Source: Candidatus Latescibacterota bacterium (GTDB lineage: Bacteria; Latescibacterota; Latescibacteria; Latescibacterales; Latescibacteraceae). From it: a DNA stretch of 5,903 bases. The notes below the pieces were generated by a model. It had not been told where the DNA came from and searched no databases. It saw nothing but the letters and a program-made list of their open reading frames with translations. Shown piece after piece: positions 1 to 4,729 of this stretch. The position numbers and the translations under genes were made by a program. Location: the NCBI GenBank assembly GCA_018656855.1, contig JABHYP010000669.1, forward strand, positions 1 through 5,903, in the 5' to 3' direction. Within the stretch, counting starts at the first letter, position 1. Every line of letters starts with the position of its first letter.

Positions 1-437
1 ATTTCATCATTCGACAGTTCGCGAGCAGTTCTTTCTAATATCGGACTCGGAACCGCTGATGGACCAGTGCAATCCCCAGTTGGATCTTCAGCTGTTTTCT
101 GCCGTCCACAGTGGCTTAACTGGGCGATTACTCTGCATGATTCGTCGGTTCGGTGAACTTGGTCCGCCATCTGAGCGATGTCTTCAATATACTCATCGTC
201 CCAAATACACCCTTGGTTATGTCCAGCTCGGCCTTGTGGCATCACTGCCATATGACCGGTAATGATCATGCCAGCACCACCTGCAGTTAATCTTTCATAA
301 AATTCCAGTAGTCCTGGGATCAGTCGCCCCTCCTCTGTCATTCCGCCTTCAGCTGTTGCCGATCTTACCAAACGATTTGTTATTGTGAGATTCCTAATTT
401 TACCTTCAGAGAATAAACGATAGCTTTCACGTGTCAT
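1..437 (-). CDS. NADH:flavin oxidoreductase, Old Yellow Enzyme family (N-terminal part; 3' end outside window)
   Basis: The frame is open from an ATG at 437 to the left edge, giving 145 codons of the N-terminal half of an FMN-binding TIM barrel. Motifs seen in family order are NRLVRSATAE (residues 21-30, first FMN-contacting strand), GGAGMIITG (53-61, the GxxxIxxG-type strand), QLSHCGRQ (106-113, matching the family's QLxHxGR) and GPSAVP (125-130). The family uses NAD(P)H and FMN to reduce activated C=C bonds. Larger members add a 4Fe-4S cluster and an FAD domain (2,4-dienoyl-CoA reductase type), but that part would lie outside the window, so the subclass and substrate cannot be told. The start is supported by AGGAG at 444-448, six bases before the ATG. 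The 234 bp upstream carry two palindromes and a candidate promoter, so the gene probably has its own regulated transcript. The family assignment is firm; the function within it is open. Confidence 0.9.
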   Translation of the reverse strand, partial: MTRESYRLFSEGKIRNLTITNRLVRSATAEGGMTEEGRLIPGLLEFYERLTAGGAGMIITGHMAVMPQGRAGHNQGCIWDDEYIEDIAQMADQVHRTDESCRVIAQLSHCGRQKTAEDPTGDCTGPSAVPSPILERTARELSNDE

Positions 438-495
438 GAAGATCTCCTAATTCGTTATCAGAAAGAATAAAGTGAGATAAAGTTACCCAAAAAAC

Positions 496-519
496 TTCAT
501 TCCGGAATGTCGGAATGAA
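496..519. promoter_or_regulatory. Perfect 9-bp inverted repeat upstream of the oxidoreductase, candidate operator
   Basis: TTCATTCCG (496-504) and CGGAATGAA (511-519) are perfect inverted arms around a 6-base centre, 59 bp before the oxidoreductase start. The TTCCG half-site is shared with the sites at 579, 1948 and 2134, so this may be a second, weaker or differently spaced operator for the same regulator. Its position downstream of the candidate promoter at 564-592 would suit a roadblock or repressor site. The symmetry is seen directly; binding is inferred. Confidence 0.5.
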
Positions 520-520
520 C

Positions 521-534
521 TGAAATCGATTTCA
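521..534. repeat. Perfect 14-bp palindrome
   Basis: TGAAATCGATTTCA reads the same on both strands. It sits one base after the inverted repeat at 496-519, in the presumed 5' untranslated region of the oxidoreductase. It could be a binding site for a second regulator or part of the same operator; it may also be chance in AT-rich DNA. Confidence 0.35.
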
Positions 535-563
535 TCTATCTGGTTTAACTTGCCATAACCCCA

Positions 564-592
564 CTAATAAAGTATTTATTCCGACATGTCAG
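564..592 (-). promoter_or_regulatory. Candidate promoter of the oxidoreductase gene, overlapped by the palindromic operator
   Basis: On the minus strand CTGACA (592-587, five of six bases of the -35 consensus) is followed after 17 bp by TATTAG (569-564, four of six for -10). The -35 lies inside the palindrome at 579-594, so a bound repressor would block RNA polymerase. The -10 match is modest and the call is an inference from spacing. Confidence 0.35.
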
Positions 593-594
593 AA
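579..594. promoter_or_regulatory. Palindromic operator-like site, copy 1 (oxidoreductase side)
   Basis: TTCCGACATGTCAGAA is an almost perfect palindrome (one mismatched pair). Together with the next five bases it is repeated at 1948-1968 with a single change (A to G in the centre). Dyads of this length and a GACATGTC-type core are common for dimeric repressors such as the TetR family; that family assignment is inferred. No regulator gene is in the window. Confidence 0.6.
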
Positions 595-671
595 AATATT
601 TGAATTAATCTTAAATTATCAGAATATTGCAGATAATATACTGTATTGTTGAATTATTTGTGCAGTTTTGA

Positions 672-1535
672 CTATTTTCCACAGCATTTCTTATATTTTT
701 TGCCGCTTCCACAAGGACATGGTTGGTTGCGGCCTATCTTTGGTTCAGTTCTGACTGTTTCACTGTAATTTGATGCAATATCTTCATCATCTTTCGATAC
801 ATCTTTGAGATATTCCATCTCTTTTATCGCGTCATCAATGAATGTATTCTTATAATCATCTTCGTGGAGTATATTAGGATGTTTCTTAATATATTCATAT
901 GCTTCAGTCACTTGATCCAATGTCGTTGTTTCTTCCATAACAAATTTATTTGAGAAAGCAATTTTTATCCTGTCCAGAAACTCGAATGCGTTAAGATCCA
1001 AACAAGTCATGATCAACCCGTTCCAGATAAATGCTTCATTTTGTTCTAGTTTATAATCAAATAATTCAGTAAAATACTCAATAATCTCTTCCCTTGATAA
1101 TTCACCATTGACCATCAGGACTTTAAAAGCATCGATTATTGAGGTACGGGCATACGCATTTGCATAAGAATTTTCGATCAACTCCTTTATTAAGGACAAA
1201 TCACCGCCGCATACCGATGCCAATAATTTACCTGCTTGTTCTATGTGAGCACTGTGAACAAGCATATTGAGCGTTTGCCACGGTAATGAAAAAAACTTAT
1301 GTATTACGGGATACGCTTGTTTCTCCCGGAACTGAGCCAGTAAATATAATGCGTGAGTATGAAGAGTATAATCACTCTTTGACGCGTATCCCTCAGCGTC
1401 TTGAATAACTTTGTTTAGCGCGTCCAATAATTCAGGAATTATCTCATCCTGCTTCTCTATTGCTGCTTCTAACGCTTCTCTTGGAAATGTACCGTCATAA
1501 TATTCCAGTTTCGATATGATCTCTTTTATTTCCAT
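672..1535 (-). CDS. DUF1186-like protein with C-terminal SEC-C zinc-binding motif
   Basis: This is a complete 287-residue protein. The C-terminus (268-287) carries CPCGSGKKYKKCC, the SEC-C motif, with cysteines at 273, 275, 284 and 285 that bind zinc in SecA and in many unrelated proteins. The N-terminal part, with a KLEYYDGTFPREALEAAIE-like start and helical hairpins such as ALYLLAQFREKQAYPVI (about 62-78), resembles DUF1186, a family of about 250-residue helical, HEAT-like proteins of unknown function in diverse bacteria. The protein is probably cytoplasmic, since no signal peptide or membrane segment is seen. The ribosome site is weak (AGAAG just before the ATG). It stands alone, with about 230-260 bp of noncoding DNA on each side, and no clear intrinsic terminator follows. 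The SEC-C call is certain, DUF1186 is likely from memory of the family, and the biological role is unknown. Confidence 0.85.
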   Translation of the reverse strand: MEIKEIISKLEYYDGTFPREALEAAIEKQDEIIPELLDALNKVIQDAEGYASKSDYTLHTHALYLLAQFREKQAYPVIHKFFSLPWQTLNMLVHSAHIEQAGKLLASVCGGDLSLIKELIENSYANAYARTSIIDAFKVLMVNGELSREEIIEYFTELFDYKLEQNEAFIWNGLIMTCLDLNAFEFLDRIKIAFSNKFVMEETTTLDQVTEAYEYIKKHPNILHEDDYKNTFIDDAIKEMEYLKDVSKDDEDIASNYSETVRTEPKIGRNQPCPCGSGKKYKKCCGK

Positions 1536-1769
1536 ACTTCTGTTATTATGAGATATTAAAACTCATTCAGCATTGCCGCTGTAGGTAAAAAATCAACTTC
1601 CCGTTCTATTAGACTTAACTGAAATATTGACCTGTGAAAAGCACTTGTTTTATAGACTGATATTTATGGAGTATCGGGTCAAGATGGAACCATCTGATAA
1701 AATCCGACGTCTGAAAACGCTTTATCCAAATATATTAGAATCTTGCCGCTAATAAACTTATATAACAAG

Positions 1770-1795
1770 AAAATGAAGACGGCATGACCGCCTCC
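1770..1795 (-). terminator. Intrinsic terminator of the 29-codon membrane-protein gene
   Basis: On the minus strand an 8-bp stem GGAGGCGG/CCGTCTTC (three G-T pairs) encloses the loop TCATG and is followed by ATTTTC. It begins five bases after the TAA of the small gene. This supports that gene as a separate transcription unit. Confidence 0.6.
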
Positions 1796-1799
1796 GCTT

Positions 1800-1889
1800 T
1801 TACTTCTGAATCGAAGTGTATCCCTGTATCCAGCAGTACATGAAAGCTGCGAATATGCAGCTAAGACCTAAGCCTATTAACAATGTCAT
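1800..1889 (-). CDS. 29-residue single-span membrane small protein
   Basis: The ATG at 1889 opens 29 codons to TAA at 1800-1802. Residues 2-21 (TLLIGLGLSCIFAAFMYCWI) form one hydrophobic span with two cysteines (11 and 19), followed by a short polar tail GYTSIQK. Evidence that this is a real gene: a near-ideal Shine-Dalgarno, TAAGGAGG at 1902-1895, five bases before the ATG; an intrinsic terminator starting five bases after the stop; and an operator-like palindrome about 60 bp upstream that matches the one at the oxidoreductase promoter. I do not recognise it as a named family. Proteins of this size usually sit in the inner membrane and modulate a transporter, oxidase or sensor; any such partner is unknown here. 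Confidence 0.7.
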   Translation of the reverse strand: MTLLIGLGLSCIFAAFMYCWIQGYTSIQK

Positions 1890-1894
1890 AATAT

Positions 1895-1902
1895 CCTCCT
1901 TA
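1895..1902 (-). promoter_or_regulatory. Strong Shine-Dalgarno deciding the start of the 29-codon gene
   Basis: TAAGGAGG on the minus strand, complementary to the 16S rRNA 3' end over eight bases, lies five bases before the ATG. It is the strongest ribosome site in the window and is the main reason for accepting such a short gene. Confidence 0.75.
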
Positions 1903-1947
1903 GTTAATTGTTTATACAGGATATCTATATGTCGATACTGAAACTCG

Positions 1948-1963
1948 TTCCGACGTGTCAGAA
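1948..1963. promoter_or_regulatory. Palindromic operator-like site, copy 2 (small membrane protein side)
   Basis: TTCCGACGTGTCAGAA, plus the next five bases, matches 579-599 at 20 of 21 positions. It lies 59 bp upstream of the 29-codon gene, in the same orientation relative to the gene as copy 1. Conservation of the dyad in otherwise unlike flanks points to a shared regulator. The promoter itself is not clear: a CTGACA -35 lies within the site, but no good -10 follows. Confidence 0.6.
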
Positions 1964-2103
1964 AATATCAGGATAGTATCAATTAATTCAGATAAATATG
2001 CATACCACACTGTATTTATGTTAAAAATTATATGTTTTTTTGATATTCACTGCGTAATAGTCTGTAATATTGAATTAAATTAATCAAAATCCAATAAAAA
2101 ATT

Positions 2104-2158
2104 GTTTGCTGGAAAATAAGTTGAAAAAATCGATTCCGACATTTGGAAAATGGCATCA
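2104..2158. repeat. Diverged direct repeat, copy A (with copy B at 2259-2308)
   Basis: Both copies begin with GTTTGCTGGAAAA and end with GAAAATGGCATCA; the middle parts differ in length by five bases. Copy A contains a degenerate form of the operator dyad (TTCCGACATTTGGAA, 2134-2148), which copy B has lost. The meaning is unknown: they may be remnants of a duplication, binding sites, or ends of a small degraded element. Confidence 0.5.
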
Positions 2159-2258
2159 AATGAAATATTCAGTGTGAACTGGTTTTTCATTTTTTTGAGA
2201 ATTTTTTGCTTTCAACTACCATTAGAATCTCAACAATGATGCGCACTTAGCGGGTGGT

Positions 2259-2308
2259 GTTTGCTGGAAAAGTGATGTAAAAAATTTGAATTATAGAAAA
2301 TGGCATCA
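2259..2308. repeat. Diverged direct repeat, copy B
   Basis: This is the second copy of the unit at 2104-2158, starting 155 bp later with the same 13-bp head and 13-bp tail. A partial third tail, AAAAAGTGGCATTA, occurs at 2702-2715, just before an extended -10. Confidence 0.5.
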
Positions 2309-2512
2309 TATAGCATAATATAACAGTATAATACCAGTAAGTTTCCGGGATAATAGATTATTAAATTTTAATGTGAAAACAAGCATAAATAGCCTTATAT
2401 GCTGATATAATATAGTATTTCAGGTGAATGGTTTTGATTGGTCGAGGGAGAGACTTTTTTGAAGTGGCTTCTTGAGTTACGTTATAAGATTCTCGAAACG
2501 GGATAAATCTAG

Positions 2513-2611
2513 TCCATGAAATAACCTGGATAAATCCATCGGTGGATAAATCCATGATGTCCATGAAAAATCCACGAAATAACCTGGATAAATCCATCGG
2601 TGGATAAATCC
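2513..2611. repeat. Two 41-bp direct repeats (period 58 bp) built of DnaA-box-like units
   Basis: 2513-2553 and 2571-2611 are identical except for one base, with a 17-bp spacer. Each copy contains TGGATAAATCC twice, 16 bp apart. Read on the minus strand these give TTATCCACC (2541-2549 and 2599-2607; eight of nine bases of the DnaA box TTATCCACA) and TTATCCAGG (2525-2533 and 2583-2591; seven of nine). The units are also short inverted repeats (TGGAT-AA-ATCCA) and can pair with each other. A small hairpin, TCCCG-TT-CGGGA, closes the array at 2609-2620. The repeats border a 64-bp AT-rich stretch, the usual arrangement of initiator boxes beside an unwinding element. Repetition is seen directly; DnaA binding is inferred. 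Confidence 0.7.
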
Positions 2612-2630
2612 CGTTCGGGACAAAAACACC

Positions 2631-2694
2631 AATTATATAAATATTTCATATATATGCTTGTATATCATTATAATCATGTAATATTATATATATA
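2631..2694. other. AT-rich tract, candidate DNA-unwinding element
   Basis: Only 7 of 64 bases are G or C. It begins about 20 bp after the repeat array with DnaA-box-like units, the place where origins usually melt. Confidence 0.45.
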
Positions 2695-2720
2695 GAACAC
2701 GAAAAAGTGGCATTACATAC

Positions 2721-2729
2721 TGATATAAT
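2721..2729 (+). promoter_or_regulatory. Extended -10 promoter element TGATATAAT
   Basis: TGATATAAT is a perfect extended -10 (TGnTATAAT). No good -35 lies at the right distance, which extended -10 promoters can lack. The same nine bases occur at 2403-2411. Transcription rightward from about 2736 would reach the terminator at 2871-2916. In DNA this AT-rich the match could be chance. Confidence 0.4.
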
Positions 2730-2735
2730 TAGAAA

Positions 2736-2916
2736 ATCAAATTAATGATTTTAATCACTGAAAGATTGAGAGTTTTTTGAGACAGGATTATCTGTTGCTA
2801 ACGTCAAGATGAGCGATAACGAATATACAGATATCTCTCTTTCGTAGGATAAGTGAGATGGCTGACTATATAACGGTAACATTCTTCTCTGGTCGGAAGC
2901 GTTACCGTTATTTTTT
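2736..2916 (+). ncRNA. Candidate small RNA of about 180 nt
   Basis: A plus-strand segment is bounded by an extended -10 (2721-2729) and the window's best intrinsic terminator (2871-2916), and contains no credible coding frame. The only ATG frames are 11-12 codons without ribosome sites. A strong plus-strand terminator in a region without plus-strand genes needs a transcript to end, hence the call. It resembles no RNA family I know. It could be a replication-control or trans-acting RNA, or merely the 3' tail of a longer transcript starting at 2403-2411. The ends are estimates. Confidence 0.35.
2871..2916 (+). terminator. Strong intrinsic terminator
   Basis: TAACGGTAAC (2871-2880) and GTTACCGTTA (2901-2910) form a perfect 10-bp stem followed by six T. 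The 20-base loop can form an inner CTTC/GAAG stem. On the other strand no T tract follows, so it works rightward. Confidence 0.75.
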
Positions 2917-2931
2917 ACAGCATTAGGCATG

Positions 2932-2949
2932 AAAAGCACTGGCTTTTTT
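2932..2949 (+). terminator. Second terminator-like hairpin
   Basis: AAAAGC and GCTTTT enclose ACTG and run directly into a T stretch. The A/T-rich stem is weak by itself, but its place 16 bp behind the strong terminator suggests a backup. Confidence 0.4.
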
Positions 2950-2980
2950 CTTTATGTGAGGCAAGTTAGAGCGAGGATTG

Positions 2981-3003
2981 AAGGAACTGCCGCGGCCTTT
3001 TTT
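2981..3003 (+). terminator. Possible third terminator-like structure
   Basis: AAGG (2981-2984) can pair with CCTT (2996-2999), enclosing a GC-rich CCGCGG loop, and six T follow at 2998-3003. The stem is short, so this is only a possibility. Confidence 0.2.
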
Positions 3004-3090
3004 CATCATTAACCCTGAAAAGAAGATAATAATGTGTATAGCGATGTCCGAAGGCAGGAGCTAAATCATTTACTGAGTTACGACATTACC

Positions 3091-3115
3091 AGTCCCCCAC
3101 TAAAGTGGGGAGACT
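3091..3115. repeat. GC-rich hairpin without T tract
   Basis: CCCCACT (3095-3101) pairs perfectly with AGTGGGG (3104-3110). The outer AGTC (3091-3094) and GACT (3112-3115) extend the stem past one bulged A. No T run follows on either strand, so it is not a standard terminator. Twelve bases away begins a pure A/T run and then the iterons. Possible roles are a single-strand origin or nick site, a block to transcription leaving the initiator gene, or a transposon end. Confidence 0.6.
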
Positions 3116-3126
3116 GAAAGTAAACC

Positions 3127-3153
3127 TTAATATATTATTAATATATAATTAAA
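3127..3153. other. 27-bp pure A/T run, candidate unwinding element beside the iterons
   Basis: There is no G or C over 27 bases, and the run lies 73 bp from the first iteron. Iteron origins typically pair initiator sites with such an AT-rich segment. A second, longer AT-rich tract lies at 2631-2694, so which one opens is uncertain. Confidence 0.45.
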
Positions 3154-3226
3154 GAGGTTGACAACAGTTTTTCATGCGTTACAGCTTTGAAACTATACGA
3201 GAAAAAGAGCGGCAAGATCTGCGTTA

Positions 3227-3292
3227 CTTTTTAGTTGGGGTCGGTTTGCTTTTTAGTTGGGGTCGGTTTACTTATTAGTTGGGGTCGATTTG
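3227..3292. repeat. Three tandem 22-bp iterons (putative origin)
   Basis: Copies at 3227-3248, 3249-3270 and 3271-3292 follow each other with no spacer. All share the core TTAGTTGGGGTCG. Copies 1 and 2 differ only in the last base; copy 3 has two further changes. Two DNA turns per unit is the classic iteron period for binding initiator monomers side by side. The array overlaps the 3' end of the initiator gene: copy 3 encodes most of its last codons (STPTNK) and copy 2 holds the stop codon. Binding by the neighbouring protein is inferred from this linkage. Confidence 0.8.
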
Positions 3293-4728
3293 GTTGACAA
3301 AAACTCTTCTCGAACCCTTTTACTGAGCTTCTCAGATACCTTTTGATTATCATTTAGAAGTCTGTAAACCATTTTATCCGAGACATCAATTCGAGATGCA
3401 AAGTCAGGAACTTTCAGTCCACTATTGCTATAAATCTCTTTAAATTGATCATTTGTTAATCGTTCACTAGCAGGCAACTGCCTATATTCTGCGGCTTTAT
3501 TTGCTATCACAACCAGTTCTTGCTTTAACCAAAGTGGTGGTTCGAGTGACAGTATCACATTCATTGGATCGTTACAATCAGATGGTAGAGGCTTCTCACC
3601 ATTATGATTCCATGATCCAAGATACTTCTGCTCTTGCATGTACCCCAACTCTTTCTCAAGGTTTCTCAACTCTCGCATCCAAAGATCAGACTCTGTGTCA
3701 AGATCACACCAATGCATTAGTTTTCTAGCTGAAAACTTTTTCTTGCCTTCAATACGCCAGAAAACCGCCAGTAATGGAGCAAGAATAATCGTCAACGGAT
3801 GATCCCGATGACTCTCCTGGACAATTTTCTTTAACAGCTTGGTGTATTGACTTTTGCTGGTGCGTGGCAACGTATACCAGAACTCTTCTGCTCGAATCGT
3901 AACTGATTCCCAACCGGATGTTTGATGAATCTTAGCACCAGGTAATGTAAAAAGCCGCTGGAGATTGATCACTTTTTCATTCTTATCTTTTCGGTCAACA
4001 ACCAAGATCAGAGAGGCTAGCAGTTGAACTATGTCTACTGCTGCTTTCTTCTGTTCAGGTTTGTAGCTCCCGCCACTCTTCCGCTTATATCCCAGCCTCT
4101 CAAGATGTTTATTGACATCCCATTCCAAATATCCCTTCCTCATATTCTCCTCTATTCCGATAATCATTGCTAGAAAGTGTCTAAGTCCTTCGGGACCGAA
4201 TGTTCTTCTAATGTAAATGGCTAAAGATTCATCATCGAATGTCTTAATATCGTCTAACGATGCGGATGCATGAATCTTGATGCTGTCTTTTAGGATTCCG
4301 ATCTTTTGAGTTTCTGATATAAAATTGCCGGAAGAATTAATCCTTTTCTTTCCTGCCTCATTGCTTATTACCGAAGAGACCAGTTTTTCTTTGGGGATCC
4401 TTTTGGGTTTTCCTGAAAACAAAGACAGTAAGTAAAACATGATCGAATCAGACGGTAACGCAAACGAATGATTCTTGAGATACAGCTTTCTGAGTTCCGC
4501 AACCCGGTTTACCAAATAATCTTTTAGAGCTTGATTATCATCGATTAATTCCTTTGGAACATTGCTTTTTGAGATCAATGCGGACAGTTCGCTTTTATCA
4601 GTCAACGCTTGCATGATTCGTAGTGCAGCCAGCTCCTTTAGCAGCTTCTTATTTGCATTGAGCATGGCAAGAACAGCTCTTTTGTTTAGTGCATTTACAG
4701 CAAGGTGTTTCAATTTTTCAGTTTTCAT
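3268..4728 (-). CDS. Putative plasmid-type replication initiator with C-terminal helix-turn-helix
   Basis: This is a 486-residue basic, helical protein with no signal peptide. I do not recognise a named family over its full length. Residues about 438-472 (VPDFASRIDVSDKMVYRLLND and following) look like an XRE/Cro-type helix-turn-helix. Residues 199-244 (YLEWDVNKHLERLGYKR, then a helical stretch ending LLASLILVV) and 281-344 resemble the paired winged-helix pattern of some plasmid and integrative-element replication proteins. That resemblance is from memory and moderate. Context is the stronger argument: three 22-bp iterons overlap its last codons, and a primase-helicase gene precedes it with a one-base gap. 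GAGG at 4741-4738, inside the upstream stop region, sets this ATG and suggests translational coupling. The likely role is to bind the iterons, open the origin and recruit the helicase. Alternatively it could be a regulator of that operon. Confidence 0.55.
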   Translation of the reverse strand: MKTEKLKHLAVNALNKRAVLAMLNANKKLLKELAALRIMQALTDKSELSALISKSNVPKELIDDNQALKDYLVNRVAELRKLYLKNHSFALPSDSIMFYLLSLFSGKPKRIPKEKLVSSVISNEAGKKRINSSGNFISETQKIGILKDSIKIHASASLDDIKTFDDESLAIYIRRTFGPEGLRHFLAMIIGIEENMRKGYLEWDVNKHLERLGYKRKSGGSYKPEQKKAAVDIVQLLASLILVVDRKDKNEKVINLQRLFTLPGAKIHQTSGWESVTIRAEEFWYTLPRTSKSQYTKLLKKIVQESHRDHPLTIILAPLLAVFWRIEGKKKFSARKLMHWCDLDTESDLWMRELRNLEKELGYMQEQKYLGSWNHNGEKPLPSDCNDPMNVILSLEPPLWLKQELVVIANKAAEYRQLPASERLTNDQFKEIYSNSGLKVPDFASRIDVSDKMVYRLLNDNQKVSEKLSKRVREEFLSTKSTPTNK

Positions 4729-4729
4729 A

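Larger units (their letters stand above)
1903..3226. other. 1.3-kb gene-free region with repeats, AT-rich DNA and terminators (origin/control region)
   Basis: I find no reading frame here with a credible start, ribosome site and protein-like composition on either strand; the longest frames cross the direct repeats or the terminator stem. In order it holds an operator-like palindrome (1948), a diverged repeat pair (2104 and 2259), and extended -10 sequences TGATATAAT (2403 and 2721). Then come the 58-bp-period repeats (2513-2611), an AT-rich tract (2631-2694), terminator-like hairpins (2871-3003), a GC hairpin (3091-3115) and a pure A/T run (3127-3153). Next to iterons and an initiator gene this composition fits a replication origin with control elements, which is an inference. 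Confidence 0.6.

Noticed and set aside
59..262. Plus-strand 67-codon frame
   Set aside because: It lies antisense inside the oxidoreductase gene, whose conserved motifs are on the other strand, and has no ribosome site.
675..683. TTTTCCACA as a DnaA box
   Set aside because: It lies in the coding end of the SEC-C protein, alone and far from the origin features; a one-mismatch match by chance is expected.
1666..1752. Plus-strand 28-codon frame (MEYRVKMEPSDK...), open backwards to 1585
   Set aside because: It has no Shine-Dalgarno, promoter or terminator and no recognisable homology. It could be a gene remnant but cannot be supported.
2361..2597. Minus-strand 78-codon frame
   Set aside because: It runs through the 58-bp direct repeats and AT-rich DNA, has no ribosome site and has low-complexity composition; an origin region is the better explanation.
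2751..2939. Minus-strand 62-codon frame
   Set aside because: It reads through both arms of the strong terminator stem and has no ribosome site.
3032..3064. Plus-strand 10-codon frame (MCIAMSEGRS) as a leader peptide
   Set aside because: No gene follows on the plus strand and the ribosome site is weak.
3227..3292. CRISPR array
   Set aside because: The 22-bp repeats touch each other with no spacers, which fits iterons and not a CRISPR.
3501..3728. Plus-strand frame antisense to the initiator gene, and similar ones at 4562, 4689, 5067 and 5586
   Set aside because: They are shadows of the two long minus-strand genes, without ribosome sites or recognisable protein features.
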